64,000 nucleotides of DNA from JAFANK01 sp036741695 (GTDB lineage: Bacteria; Vulcanimicrobiota; Vulcanimicrobiia; Eremiobacterales; Eremiobacteraceae): assembly GCA_036741695.1 (NCBI GenBank), contig DAINRU010000004.1:1-64000 (forward strand), read 5' to 3'. Positions within the stretch are counted from its first letter, which is position 1, and each line of letters starts with the position of its first letter. Made by a program: the position numbers and the translations under genes. The notes below the pieces were generated by a model that saw nothing but the letters and a program-made list of their open reading frames with translations, had not been told where the DNA came from and searched no databases. Shown one piece after another: positions 43,574 through 52,953 of this stretch.

Positions 43574-46129
43574 ATGAACGAAGCCTATTGCCGTCGCGCT
43601 GCCGCAGCCGCATGCAGTGCGACCGCCCGCCGACCTTTCGCGCTGCCAGGTTCGAAGCCGCGCTACGCGCCGGACCGGCCGGCGTCGATCGGGCATATCG
43701 CCCTGACGCTGTCGTTCGACTTCAAAAAGCACATCTTGTTCGGTAGCTGCCGCACGACGTTCAGCGCGGTGGGCAAGCCGCTGCGCTCGCTCGAGATGGA
43801 CGCCGACCACCTCCACATCAAGTCCGTGCGCAACGCGAGCGACAAGAAGCTGCCGTTCGAGTCGGTGGGCGGCCGGCTCCAGATCGATCTCGGTCAGGCG
43901 CTGCATCCCGGCAAGTCCAGCACGGTCATCGTCGACTACGAAGCACGCCAACCCAGCCAAGGCATCTACTTCATCTCGCCGGACAAGGCGTATCCCAAAA
44001 AACCGGTCCAGGTATGGACGCAAGGCCAGGACCAAGACGCGCATTACTGGTTCCCGTGCATCGACTATCCCAACGCCAAGGCCACAACCGAAGTCATCGC
44101 CACCGTGCCGGCTGCATACTTCGTGTTGAGCAACGGCACGCTCGTCTCGACCACGTCCGATAAGGCCGCCAAGACGAAGACGTACCACTGGAAGATGGAG
44201 ACGCCGCACGTGACCTATCTGGTGAGCTGCGTCGCCGGCGAATTCTCCGGGAAGACCGACATGCTAGGCGACCTGCCGGTGTCGTACTACGTCGCGCCGG
44301 GCCGTGAAGCTGATGGAGCGCGCTCGTTCGGCAAGACTCCTAAGATGGTGAAGTTCTTCTCCGATCGCATCGGCGTGAGGTATCCGTACACGAAATACGC
44401 GCAGATCGCGGTGACGGACTTCGTCTTCGGCGGCATGGAGAACACGACCGCGACGACGCAGACCGACACAACCCTGCATGACGCACGAGCGCATCTGGAT
44501 TTCTCGAGCGACCCGCTCGTGGCCCACGAGCTCGCGCACCAATGGTTCGGCGACCTGCTCACTTGCAAAGACTGGTCGCACGCTTGGCTCAACGAGGGCT
44601 TTGCCACCTATTTCGAGGCGCTCTTCCGCGAATTCGACCAGGGTGCCGACGAGTTCGACTACTATCGGCTCATGCTCGCCGCGCGCTATTTCGAAGAGGA
44701 TACTCAGCAGTACCGGCGCCCGATCGTCACCAACGTCTATGCGGAGCCGATCGACCTGTTCGACCGCCATCTCTATGAGAAGGGCGCCTGCGTGCTGCAC
44801 ACCATCCGCCGCACGCTGGGCGACGACTTGTGGTGGCGCTCGATCAAACAGTACGTCTCGGATCACGAGCTCCAGAACGTCGAGACGATCGACTTCGTGC
44901 GCGCCATCGAGACGGTGAGCGGGCGCAACATGCTGCCGTTCTTCGACCAGTGGGTGTTCAAAGGCGGACATCCTGCTTTTCGCATCGGCTACTCGTGGGA
45001 TGAGGCGACGAAGTCGGCGCACGTCCGCGTCGAGCAGACTCAGGACACAAGCGACGGGACCTCGGTCTTCACGCTGCCGGTGACGATCGCGTTCCTCAAC
45101 GGCAAGACGGAGCGGCGTTTTGTCGCCGACCTCGAGCGCAGCGAGCAGACCTTCAGCTTCGCGCTCGAACAGCGGCCCGAGGTGTTCTATTTCGATCCTG
45201 ACGGTGACGTGCTCAAGACGGTCGACCTCCAGGTCCCCATCGAGATGCTCATCCGCCAAAGCCAGATCGACAAGCATCTGTGCGCGCGGGTCGACGCCAT
45301 CCGCGCCCTTGCCAAGCACCCGCGGTCGGACGTGGTGGATGTCCTGAGCCGGCTGCTCACCGGTCGTGCGTTTTGGGGCGTGCAGGCGCAAGCCGCGGCT
45401 GCGCTCGGCATGATCCGCAGCGAGCGTGCATTTGCCGCCTTGCGCAACGCGCGCAAGATCGACCACCCCAAGGCCCGGCGCGCGGTAGCCCGCGCTCTGG
45501 GCGAGTTTCGCGGCGATGAGGCATGCGAAGCGCTCGCCCCGCTGTTGGCTCGCGATCCTTCGTACTTCGTCGAGGCTGAAGCCGCTGCGTCGATCGGCAA
45601 GACCCGCTCGACGAAGGCCTTCGCGCTTTTGACCAAGGCGCTGGAGAGAGACTCGTTCAACGACGTCGTCCGCTGCGGCGCGCTGCGCGGCCTGGCCGAG
45701 CTGGGTGACGAACGCGCCATCCCGATCGCGCTTGGCTGGACGGCGTACGGGAAGACGCCGTATGCGCGCGAGGCGGCGATCGAAGAGCTCGGCAAGCTAG
45801 GCCAGGGCAAAAAGGAGGTACGCACGCGGCTCATCGATCTGCTGGACGACAAGAACTTCTACGCTCGCCTTGCGGCCATCGATGCGCTCGAGGCGCTCCA
45901 CGAGCGGGAAGCCATCGGCGTTCTTAACCGCTTGGCGTCGCAGGACGTGGACGGCCGGCTCAAGGGTGCGGCGGCCAAAGCCGTGCGCTCCATCGCGGAG
46001 TACCTCGAGAAACCGGCGGAGTTCAAACAGTTGCGCAGCGAGATCGAGAGCCTGCGCGAGAGCAATAAGTCGCTCGTCGACCGCCTCGACCGCCTGGAAG
46101 CCACCTCCAAGCCAAAGGCCAAAAAATAG
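43574..46129 (+). CDS. M1 family zinc aminopeptidase with HEAT-like C-terminal repeats
   Basis: 851 residues. The substrate-anchoring exopeptidase motif is GGMEN near residue 288, and the zinc site is VAHELAHQWFGD near residue 317 with the third ligand in WLNEGFATYFE about 20 residues later, so catalysis looks intact. Residues ~560-830 form about eight HEAT-type helical repeats (for example AVARALGEFRGDEACEALAPLL and CGALRGLAELGDERAIPIAL), and the end is a coiled coil (ESLRESNKSLVDRLDRLEA). There is no obvious signal peptide. GAAGGAAGTTGC precedes the ATG. It probably trims peptides from the N-terminus. Confidence 0.92.
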   Translation: MNEAYCRRAAAAACSATARRPFALPGSKPRYAPDRPASIGHIALTLSFDFKKHILFGSCRTTFSAVGKPLRSLEMDADHLHIKSVRNASDKKLPFESVGGRLQIDLGQALHPGKSSTVIVDYEARQPSQGIYFISPDKAYPKKPVQVWTQGQDQDAHYWFPCIDYPNAKATTEVIATVPAAYFVLSNGTLVSTTSDKAAKTKTYHWKMETPHVTYLVSCVAGEFSGKTDMLGDLPVSYYVAPGREADGARSFGKTPKMVKFFSDRIGVRYPYTKYAQIAVTDFVFGGMENTTATTQTDTTLHDARAHLDFSSDPLVAHELAHQWFGDLLTCKDWSHAWLNEGFATYFEALFREFDQGADEFDYYRLMLAARYFEEDTQQYRRPIVTNVYAEPIDLFDRHLYEKGACVLHTIRRTLGDDLWWRSIKQYVSDHELQNVETIDFVRAIETVSGRNMLPFFDQWVFKGGHPAFRIGYSWDEATKSAHVRVEQTQDTSDGTSVFTLPVTIAFLNGKTERRFVADLERSEQTFSFALEQRPEVFYFDPDGDVLKTVDLQVPIEMLIRQSQIDKHLCARVDAIRALAKHPRSDVVDVLSRLLTGRAFWGVQAQAAAALGMIRSERAFAALRNARKIDHPKARRAVARALGEFRGDEACEALAPLLARDPSYFVEAEAAASIGKTRSTKAFALLTKALERDSFNDVVRCGALRGLAELGDERAIPIALGWTAYGKTPYAREAAIEELGKLGQGKKEVRTRLIDLLDDKNFYARLAAIDALEALHEREAIGVLNRLASQDVDGRLKGAAAKAVRSIAEYLEKPAEFKQLRSEIESLRESNKSLVDRLDRLEATSKPKAKK

Positions 46130-46138
46130 CTTTGAAAC

Positions 46139-46158
46139 AACAGACCTTTACGTCTGTT
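46139..46158. repeat. Inverted repeat, variant of the ACGGACC family
   Basis: Arms AACAGAC and GTCTGTT around CTTTAC, ten bases after the M1 peptidase stop. Two compensating changes relative to the 9095 and 41310 copies keep the pairing (G-C replaced by A-T at matching arm positions), which suggests the hairpin itself matters. Confidence 0.6.
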
Positions 46159-46178
46159 TAAGACCAGACGCTTGAAGC

Positions 46179-46196
46179 AACGGACTTTGGTCCGTT
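46179..46196. repeat. Inverted repeat, ACGGACC family
   Basis: Arms AACGGAC and GTCCGTT around TTTG, preceded by TGAAGC exactly as at 9089-9094. It lies between the convergent M1 peptidase and Mop genes, so it could serve as a terminator for either strand, though no long T-run follows. Confidence 0.6.
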
Positions 46197-46206
46197 CTCC
46201 CGTCCT

Positions 46207-46416
46207 TTAGTCCGCCTTGGCCAGCATCACCGAGGTGGACTTCACCATGGCCGTCACCTCGTCGCCGACTTTGACGTCCAGCTCGCGTGCGGCCTCGGCG
46301 GTGATGAGCGCGACGATATGATTGTCGCCGATCCTGACGCTCACCTTGGCCATCAGTCCGTCGATCGAGACCTCCTGGACGATGCCGGGGAGGAGATTGC
46401 GTGTGCTAACCCGCAT
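46207..46416 (-). CDS. Molybdenum-pterin-binding-like protein (Mop/TOBE)
   Basis: 69 residues forming one Mop/TOBE module: RNLLPGIVQEVSIDGLMAKVSVRIGDNHIVALITAEAARELDVKVGDEVTAMVKSTSVMLAK is the usual pattern of such molbindins, which store or sense molybdate as oligomers. Its start overlaps the end of the HTH-only PucR protein by 11 bp, so the two are co-translated. No molybdate transporter or molybdoenzyme gene lies in the window. Confidence 0.88.
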   Translation of the reverse strand: MRVSTRNLLPGIVQEVSIDGLMAKVSVRIGDNHIVALITAEAARELDVKVGDEVTAMVKSTSVMLAKAD

Positions 46417-46774
46417 GGGCGCGTCCCTCGGCCGCGTTCTCGTGACAGGCGAGCGCGACCGTCAACGCGGCGATGACGGGCGGTGCGTCGATGTCCAAAC
46501 CCAAGAGCGTTCGGATGCGGTCAAGCCGATAGCGGACGCTGTTGCGGTGCAAGAAGAGAGAGCTTGCCGTTTTGTCCACTCGTGCAGCGCAGTCGTAGTA
46601 CGCGAGAAGGGTAGCGACGAGGTTGTTCCCGCGCTGCGCATCCTCGCGCGCGAGCGGCGCGACGAGCACGCGGGCGAGCTCACTCGCGGCCGGGTCGGCT
46701 ATCGCAACGTCTCGCAGCTGCTGAAGCAGTGATGACACCGCGTCGGGTCGCAGGCGGCTCACGCTCTCGCTCAT
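46406..46774 (-). CDS. PucR C-terminal helix-turn-helix domain protein (stand-alone)
   Basis: 122 residues consisting only of the PucR/CdaR-type C-terminal DNA-binding domain: LVATLLAYYDCAARVDKTASSLFLHRNSVRYRLDRIRTLLGLDI is the diagnostic part. Normal family members are 350-550 residues with an N-terminal sensor; none is present here, and upstream is an unrelated lipoprotein gene. It overlaps the Mop gene by 11 bp. A two-gene molybdate-responsive switch is conceivable, with Mop as the sensor. Alternatively it is a truncated remnant. Confidence 0.82.
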   Translation of the reverse strand: MSESVSRLRPDAVSSLLQQLRDVAIADPAASELARVLVAPLAREDAQRGNNLVATLLAYYDCAARVDKTASSLFLHRNSVRYRLDRIRTLLGLDIDAPPVIAALTVALACHENAAEGRAHAG

Positions 46775-46786
46775 GTGGCTCCTTTC

Positions 46787-47887
46787 TCAGAAAACGGAGA
46801 ACAGCACGAGATTGCCGTTCGCGTCGAGCATGAAGACGTACGTGCCGTCCGTGTGGAGCGAGGAGACCGGCGTTCGGAACGCTGTTGCACTCACGCTCGT
46901 CTGGCCGTTGTATGCGATGGTGACGTTCGAGACGAGCGTTCCGGGCGCAGCGGCCGAGTTCCCGGGGCTCACGTAGTGGCCAAGCAGGTAGCTGCCGGAT
47001 GACGGAGAGCCGAGCGACCCGTAATTGTCGCCCAGGCCGTCGCTCGCCATATTCTCGCCGGCGAGCGGAACGGGAGAAAATATGTACGCGTTCTCGGCGG
47101 AGCTGGGAATCGACACTTTCCACGACGTGCCGTCTTTGTGGAAGATCGTGTAGATCCCGATGGCCCCGATCGTCGCGGCGGCCGCATCTTGGTTGTACAT
47201 CGGCAAACCTGAATAGGTGTACGACCCCGTGACCTTGCCGGTTCCGTCGAGCGCATACGCCACCCACGAGACCATCCCCGCGAGGTTATCCTGTGCGATG
47301 AAGACGCGACCCGAGTCCGCCGCGATCGTGCGGACACCCGACGAACCCAGGCCGTCGCTGAACGTGACGCTCGGGGTGCAGGTGGTCGGGGTGGACGTCG
47401 CCGGCGGACATTTGTCCACGAGCCCCGAGGCATTGACGAACCAATCGTCGCCGTTGCCGTCGATGGCGACCGCCACCGGTTTGTAACTGCCGGGCAGCGT
47501 ATACGATCCGTTGTCAACTCCGGCGGAGCCAAATTCTGAATACCCATACCCCGCGGGAGACGTCCCCACGGCGCCGACGCCGCCGGCTCCTGCGGTGCTC
47601 AAGTCGAGGGAGATGTCGTACGGGCGGATGAGACCGCTGAACGACCCCACGAATGCCGGCGCGGTCGGCACCGGTTGCGGCGATCCTCCGCTGCTGTTCG
47701 AGCTCTTATGATTTTTCGACGTCAAGAAAATGCCGATGCCGACCGCCGCGGCGACGAACACGAGCGGTTGATAGACGGCGGGCACGGAGCTCTGCGGGTC
47801 GATCGGTTTCGAGCACGCCGCGACCATCGACGCGATCAGGCACGCGATGGTGAGAGCGGCGACGCGCGACCGCAGATGCGGTTTCAT
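46787..47887 (-). CDS. Hypothetical lipoprotein with propeller-like repeats
   Basis: 366 residues with a signal peptide and lipobox (LIASMVAAC, Cys near residue 25). A second hydrophobic segment (PLVFVAAAVGIGIFL) near residue 45 might be a membrane helix. The rest is Gly/Ser/Thr-rich with strand-like repeats such as YKPVAVAIDGNGDDWFVNASG, VRTIAADSGRVFIAQDN and VSSLHTDGTYVFMLDANGNLVLFSVF, resembling a degenerate propeller like the NHL lipoprotein at 3994. No enzyme motif is seen. It is divergent from the E1-alpha gene. Confidence 0.75.
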   Translation of the reverse strand: MKPHLRSRVAALTIACLIASMVAACSKPIDPQSSVPAVYQPLVFVAAAVGIGIFLTSKNHKSSNSSGGSPQPVPTAPAFVGSFSGLIRPYDISLDLSTAGAGGVGAVGTSPAGYGYSEFGSAGVDNGSYTLPGSYKPVAVAIDGNGDDWFVNASGLVDKCPPATSTPTTCTPSVTFSDGLGSSGVRTIAADSGRVFIAQDNLAGMVSWVAYALDGTGKVTGSYTYSGLPMYNQDAAAATIGAIGIYTIFHKDGTSWKVSIPSSAENAYIFSPVPLAGENMASDGLGDNYGSLGSPSSGSYLLGHYVSPGNSAAAPGTLVSNVTIAYNGQTSVSATAFRTPVSSLHTDGTYVFMLDANGNLVLFSVF

Positions 47888-47986
47888 GCGTTCGCACTAC
47901 GTGTTCGAGGCGGAGAAACCCCGCTGGCTTTAGCGCGTTGCGGTCGTAAGAAGAGAACCCGAGCGGCCCGTCAAACGGTCGGGTCC

Positions 47987-49003
47987 ATGAAGAGTGAGTC
48001 GAAAGTCCGGGCCTCGCTGCCGGAAGGTCTCACCGAAGAAACGCTGCGCGACATGTACTATCGCATGATCCTCACGAGGCTGTGCGACGACCGCGCGTTC
48101 GCGCTCAACCGCCAGGGTAAGATCCCGTTTGCCGCCACCTGCCAGGGGCATGAGGCCGTGCAGGTCGGCGCCGCGTTCGCCCTCAAGCGCGGCACCGATT
48201 GGGTCGTGCCGTATTATCGCGACACCGCGCTTGCCCTCTCCTATGGGGTGACGCCGCGCGAGCAGCTCATGTGTCTCTTCGCGCGCAGGGGTGACATCTT
48301 TTCGAGCGGCAGGCAATTCCCGAACCACTACAGCGTCCCCGACCGCCGCATCGCGAGCATCTCCAGCATCATCGCCGCACACGTGACGCACGGCGTCGGC
48401 ATGGCGCTGGCCTTTGCGATGCGCAAAGAGCCGATCGTCACCCTCATCACCTTCGGTGAAGGTTCGACGAGCGAAGGTGAATGGCACGAAGCGCTCAACT
48501 TCGCCGGCGTCCACAAGGTGCCCGCGGTCTTCCTCTGCGAGAACAACGAGTTCGCGATCTCGGTGCCGCAGAAGCTGCAGATGGCGGTCGCCAACGTCGC
48601 CGACCGCGCTGCGGGGTACGGCCTTCCCGGCGTCATCTGCGACGGCACGGATCCAGTCGCGACCTATCTCGTCGTGCACGAGGCGGTGGAGCGCGCGCGC
48701 AAAGGTGAGGGGCCCACGCTCATCGAGGCCAAATGCTACCGCGCGATGTCGCACACGAGCGACGACAATCAAGCCACCTATCGCACCGCTCAGGAGATCG
48801 AGGCGCTCAAGGCGCGCGACCCGATACCGCGCTTCGAAGGCTGGCTCAAAGCGCGCGGCCTCATCGACGACGAGACGATCGCCAGCTTGCGCAAGCGCGC
48901 CCAGGCCGAAGTGGACGAGGCCACCGACTGGGCCGAGCAGCAGCCGTCGCCGACCGAAGAGGATCTTTTCACCCACGTCTACGCCGCGGGGCCCTTGTCA
49001 TAG
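47987..49003 (+). CDS. Branched-chain 2-oxoacid dehydrogenase E1 component, alpha subunit
   Basis: 338 residues of the thiamine-diphosphate decarboxylase. RMILTRLCDDRAFALNRQGKIPF and GHEAVQVGAAFAL are at the N-terminus. The thiamine motif reads FGEGSTSEGEWHEALNF through CENN near residue 185, with GEG in place of the commoner GDG. HTSDDNQATYR is the typical phosphorylation-loop region. ATG 47987 is chosen because it gives the usual length; the frame extends upstream only as antisense of the lipoprotein. It begins a three-gene cluster with E1-beta and E2. Pyruvate and branched-chain types are hard to separate; sequence feel favours branched-chain. Confidence 0.9.
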   Translation: MKSESKVRASLPEGLTEETLRDMYYRMILTRLCDDRAFALNRQGKIPFAATCQGHEAVQVGAAFALKRGTDWVVPYYRDTALALSYGVTPREQLMCLFARRGDIFSSGRQFPNHYSVPDRRIASISSIIAAHVTHGVGMALAFAMRKEPIVTLITFGEGSTSEGEWHEALNFAGVHKVPAVFLCENNEFAISVPQKLQMAVANVADRAAGYGLPGVICDGTDPVATYLVVHEAVERARKGEGPTLIEAKCYRAMSHTSDDNQATYRTAQEIEALKARDPIPRFEGWLKARGLIDDETIASLRKRAQAEVDEATDWAEQQPSPTEEDLFTHVYAAGPLS

Positions 49004-49005
49004 CC

Positions 49006-49989
49006 ATGGCGGTGAAAACGGTGCTCGAGGGCGTGCGCGACGCCATCCACGACGAGATGAAGCGCGATCCGCGCGTGTTCATCATGGGTGAGGACGTCGG
49101 CCCGCGCGGCAATGTCTTCCTCATCACCAAGGGTTTTCTCGATGAGTTCGGACGCGATCGCGTCATCGACACGCCGCTCGCCGAGGCGTCCATCGTGGGC
49201 GTCGCCATCGGCGCCGCGATGGCCGGCATGCGGCCCATCGCCGAGATACAGTTCGCCGACTTCATCTATCCGGCGTACAACCAGATCGTGGGCGAAGCGG
49301 CCAAGATCCGCTACCGCAGCGCCGGCGGCAACACGTGCCCGCTCGTGATCCGCACGCCCTACGGCGGAGGGGTGCGCGGTGCGCTGTCGCACTCGGTGAG
49401 CGTTGAGGCGCTCTTCTACCACGTGCCCGGGCTCAAGATCTGCGTCCCGTCGACGCCGGCGGACGCGCAAGGCATGTTGACGAGCGCCATCCGCGACGAG
49501 GACCCGGTGCTGTTCCTCGAGCACAAGCGGACCTACCGTCTCATCAAAGGCGAGGTGCCCGACGGCGACTTCACGGTTCCTATCGGCGAAGCCGACGTCG
49601 CGCGTCCGGGGAAAGACCTCTCGGTCATCACCTACGGACTCATGCGGCACTTCGCCCTGGAAGCCGCCGAAAAAGTCGCGGCCGAAGGGATCGACGCGGA
49701 GATCATCGACCTGCGTTCCGTGCGGCCGATGGACCGCACCGCGATCCTGCAGAGCGTGGGCAAGACCCACCGGGCGCTCATCCTGCACGAAGATAATAAG
49801 TTCGGCGGCATCGGCGCCGAAGTCGCGGCCATCATCGCCGAAGAAGCGCTCTTCGAACTCGACGCGCCGATCCGTCGGGTCTGTGGACCCGACGTGCCGG
49901 CTATGGGATATGCCAAGGAATACGAAGAGGCGTTCATGCCCAATCCGGAACGCATCGCCGCCGCCATGCGCGACCTTGCGGCGTTCTAA
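49006..49989 (+). CDS. Branched-chain 2-oxoacid dehydrogenase E1 component, beta subunit
   Basis: 327 residues starting 2 bp after the alpha stop. Family blocks are VFIMGEDVGPRGNVFLITKGFLDEFG, DTPLAEASIVGVAIGAAMAGMRPIAEIQFADFIYPA, RTPYGGGVRGALSHSVSVEALFYHVPGLKICVPSTP and HEDNKFGGIGAEVAAIIAE. With the alpha subunit it forms the decarboxylating heterotetramer that passes the acyl group to the lipoyl arm of E2, encoded next. Confidence 0.93.
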   Translation: MAVKTVLEGVRDAIHDEMKRDPRVFIMGEDVGPRGNVFLITKGFLDEFGRDRVIDTPLAEASIVGVAIGAAMAGMRPIAEIQFADFIYPAYNQIVGEAAKIRYRSAGGNTCPLVIRTPYGGGVRGALSHSVSVEALFYHVPGLKICVPSTPADAQGMLTSAIRDEDPVLFLEHKRTYRLIKGEVPDGDFTVPIGEADVARPGKDLSVITYGLMRHFALEAAEKVAAEGIDAEIIDLRSVRPMDRTAILQSVGKTHRALILHEDNKFGGIGAEVAAIIAEEALFELDAPIRRVCGPDVPAMGYAKEYEEAFMPNPERIAAAMRDLAAF

Positions 49990-50032
49990 AACGCTCGTGA
50001 CGAACGCATCTGCGACAGGAGGGATCTAGCTC

Positions 50033-51301
50033 GTGGCGACCGTGAAGATGCCGCAGCTCGGCGAGACGGTCACCGAAGGCACCGTCGGACGCTGGCTCAA
50101 AAAAGTCGGCGATCCGGTCGCCAAGTACGAGCCGCTGCTCGAGGTCGAGACCGACAAGGTCGCATCCGAGATCCCTTCGCCGTTCGCAGGCACGCTGAGC
50201 GCGATCCACGTCGAGGAAGGCACGACCGTCCCCGTCGGTGCGGCGGTGTGCGAGATCAGCGAGAGCGCGGTTGAGGGCGTCGCTTCACCTCCGGCCCAGA
50301 GCCAACCGGTCGCGGTGACCGCCGCGACCACCAACCTCGCCGCTGACGCGCGCCCCGCCGCTTCCGACCGTGCGCAGGGCGCAGGCGCGGACGGCGTACG
50401 CTACTCGCCGGTCGTGCGCCGCCTCGCGCGCGAACACCGACTCGATCTGCGTCAGGTCTCGGGTAGCGGCCGTGGTGGCAGGCTCACGGCAAAAGACGTG
50501 ATGGCCCACGTCGAAAGCGGCGTGGCACGTTTCTCGCCCGCAGCCCAAACTGCGGCGAGCATCACCGCACACGCCACAGCGCCGGTCAAGCCCGTCCCCG
50601 TTGCCCCGCCCGCGGCAGGCGACACGTCCGTTCGCGTCAGCCAGATGCGCAAGACGATCGCCGAGCACATGGTGCTTTCGAAGACGACGGTGCCGCACGC
50701 ATGGTCGATGGTGGAGGCCGACGTCACCGATCTTGTCACCTGGCGCGCCCGCGAGAAGGACGCGTTCAAAGCGGCAGAAGGTGTGAATCTCACCTTCTTG
50801 CCGATCGTCGTCCTCGCGGTGTGCGGAGCGCTGCGCGAGTTTCCTCAAGTCAACGCGACATGGGCCGGCGACCGCATCATCCTGCGCAAGCAGATCAATG
50901 TCGGCATCGCGGTCGACATCGAGGACGGCCTTGTGGTTCCCGTGGTGCGCGACGCGGACCACATGAGTCTTTCCGGCGTGGCGCGCAAGGTGAGCGAGCT
51001 GGTCGATAAGGCGCGCTCGCGCAAGCTCACCCTTGAAGACATGGCGGACGGCACGATCACGGTCGACAACACTGGGGCCCTGGGCAGTATCGCCTCCTAC
51101 CCCATCATCAATCCGCCGCAGGCGGCGATCATCACTATGGAGGCCATCGTCAAGCGTCCCTGGGTGATCAACGACGCCATCGCCATCCGTTCGATCATGA
51201 ACCTGTGCCTCAGCCTCGACCATCGCGTGCTCGACGGCTCGGTCGCGTCGCGCTTCCTGCAGTCGGTCAAGCGGCGCCTCGAGACCTACCCGGCAGCGTA
51301 G
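50033..51301 (+). CDS. 2-oxoacid dehydrogenase E2 component (dihydrolipoamide acyltransferase)
   Basis: 422 residues from a GTG with a strong AGGAGGG site upstream. An N-terminal lipoyl domain has the modified lysine in VETDKVASEI near residue 42. An E3/E1-binding domain is at ~120-160 (YSPVVRRLAREHRLDLRQVSGSGRGGRLTAKDV), followed by a Pro/Ala-rich linker. The catalytic acyltransferase domain ends with LCLSLDHRVLDGSVASRFL, with the active His and Asp. The cluster lacks the E3 (lpd) gene, so E3 must be shared from another locus. Confidence 0.94.
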   Translation: MATVKMPQLGETVTEGTVGRWLKKVGDPVAKYEPLLEVETDKVASEIPSPFAGTLSAIHVEEGTTVPVGAAVCEISESAVEGVASPPAQSQPVAVTAATTNLAADARPAASDRAQGAGADGVRYSPVVRRLAREHRLDLRQVSGSGRGGRLTAKDVMAHVESGVARFSPAAQTAASITAHATAPVKPVPVAPPAAGDTSVRVSQMRKTIAEHMVLSKTTVPHAWSMVEADVTDLVTWRAREKDAFKAAEGVNLTFLPIVVLAVCGALREFPQVNATWAGDRIILRKQINVGIAVDIEDGLVVPVVRDADHMSLSGVARKVSELVDKARSRKLTLEDMADGTITVDNTGALGSIASYPIINPPQAAIITMEAIVKRPWVINDAIAIRSIMNLCLSLDHRVLDGSVASRFLQSVKRRLETYPAA

Positions 51302-51342
51302 TTTCAGGCGTCTTTCAGCTCGCCGTTCTAAGGTATGAATCG

Positions 51343-52934
51343 ATGCGCACGAAGCTGATCAGCCTCGCCCGCCTCGCGCTGCTCGGCGCTGCGCTCGTGG
51401 CCTGGTCCGTCAGCGCGGCTGCGCCGGCGTCGCTCGATCTGACCGGAACGTGGAGCAGCGAGCAGGCCTTCGGTCCCGTTATCAATGGGGGCGAGGTCGT
51501 GCTCACCCGCCGTGCGAGCGGTTGGAGCGCAAAGGTAGGCGCCCAGAGCGCAAACTCGCCAACCAACGCCAACGTCGCGACCTTGCACTTCGCGGATGGC
51601 AGCGAGCTGCACGTACGCGCATCTGCAAGCGGCGTCGAGGGCCAGTGGGTGCAGCCCGCCACCGCCACGACAGGCTATCGGTTCGCCACACCGGTGCGGT
51701 TTGAGGAGACAGACGAAAGCGTCTGGAGCGGCCAGATCCACCCGCTTGTCGACGTCCAACATTTCACTCTCATCATACGGCCGGTGCCAGGCGGCGGTCT
51801 GAGCGTATTCATCCGCAACCCCGAGAGCAATGAAGGCGCGCGGGTGGGCACGCGCCGGGTGGTCGTCGTGGGCAACGACGTCCATCTGCAGCGCGCCGGC
51901 AGCGCCGACATCGTCGGGCATNNNNNNNNNNNNNNNNNNNNNNNNNNNNNNNNNNNNNNNNNNNNNNNNNNNNNNNNNNNNNNNNNNNNNNNNNNNNNNN
52001 NNNNNNNNNNNNNNNNNNNNNCCAGAGCCTGCAGATAGCACGTCACGGCACGCTCGTGCTTGACGAATACTTCAATGGGTTTTCGATCGATCGCCCGCAC
52101 GACGTGCGCTCCGCGGGCAAGAGCGTCACCACGTTGCTCGTCGGCAAGGTCATCGCGGATGGCGCCCCGATACGCCCCGAGAGTTTCGTCTATCCATTGT
52201 TTGCGCAATACGCCCCATTTGCCAACGCCGACCCGCGCAAGCAGGCGGTCACCATCGCCGATCTCATGACGATGTCGTCAGGCTACGCCTGCGATGATAA
52301 CGACGATGCATCGCCGGGCAATGAAGACACGATGGAGTCGCAAAGCGCGCAGCCGGATTGGTACACGTACACGCTCGATCTGCCGATGGCGTATGACCCA
52401 GGCTCGCGCGCGGTCTACTGCAGCGCGGACATCAACCTGCTGGGCGGCATCATCTCCAAAGAGAGCGGCCGCGCGCTGACCGAGTATTTCTACGACAGCT
52501 TCGCGGCGCCCATGCAGTTCGGGCCGTATGCGATGTGGCTGACGCCCCCGCCGCTCTCCACCGCCTACATGGGCGGCGGTGACTATTTCCTACCGCGCGA
52601 TTTCCTGAAATTCGGCGAGCTCTTCCTCGATCACGGACAGTGGAATGGCAAGCCGATCATCGATGACGCGTGGCTTGTCGCATCCGCTCAACCGCGCTCA
52701 AGCCTCAACGGGCCCGGCGACTACGGCTACGGCTGGCATCTGTCCACGTACAACGTCGGCGGCCGCTCGATCAAAGCCATCAGCGCCGGCGGCAACGGCG
52801 GCCAGCTGCTCTTCGTCTTCCCGCAGCTCGACATGACGGTGATGATCACCGCTGCCAACTACGGCCAATACCCCGTCTGGCAGAAGTTCGTGACCCAGCT
52901 TGTGCCCGACTACATCATCGCCGCGGCGCGATGA
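51343..52934 (+). CDS. Beta-lactamase-family serine hydrolase, interrupted by an assembly gap
   Basis: A secreted protein in two visible parts around 100 N. The 5' part (51343-51921, 193 residues) has a signal peptide (LARLALLGAALVAWSVSAAAP) and a beta-rich domain. The 3' part (52023-52934) is the class C beta-lactamase/esterase fold: SLQIARHGTLVLDEYFNGF, the catalytic SxxK in RSAGKSVTTLLVGKV, LMTMSSGYAC, AVYCSADINLLGGIISKESG (site of the usual YxN) and YGWHLSTY. Fragments of one gene are expected because the spacing and order fit known two-domain hydrolases and roughly 30-60 residues of the hydrolase start are missing. It is probably a peptidase or esterase rather than a resistance enzyme. 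Confidence 0.8.
51922..52021. other. Assembly gap, 100 N
   Basis: A placeholder gap of unknown size inside the serine-hydrolase gene. Unlike the gap at 16362, the flanks share no sequence, so real bases are missing. Confidence 0.95.
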
Positions 52935-52953
52935 GCATCCGCGACACGTCGTT

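Noticed and set aside
52023..52934. True beta-lactamase resistance gene
   Set aside because: The fold is shared with esterases and peptidases. The usual YxN motif is altered (YCS), and the protein carries an extra N-terminal domain.
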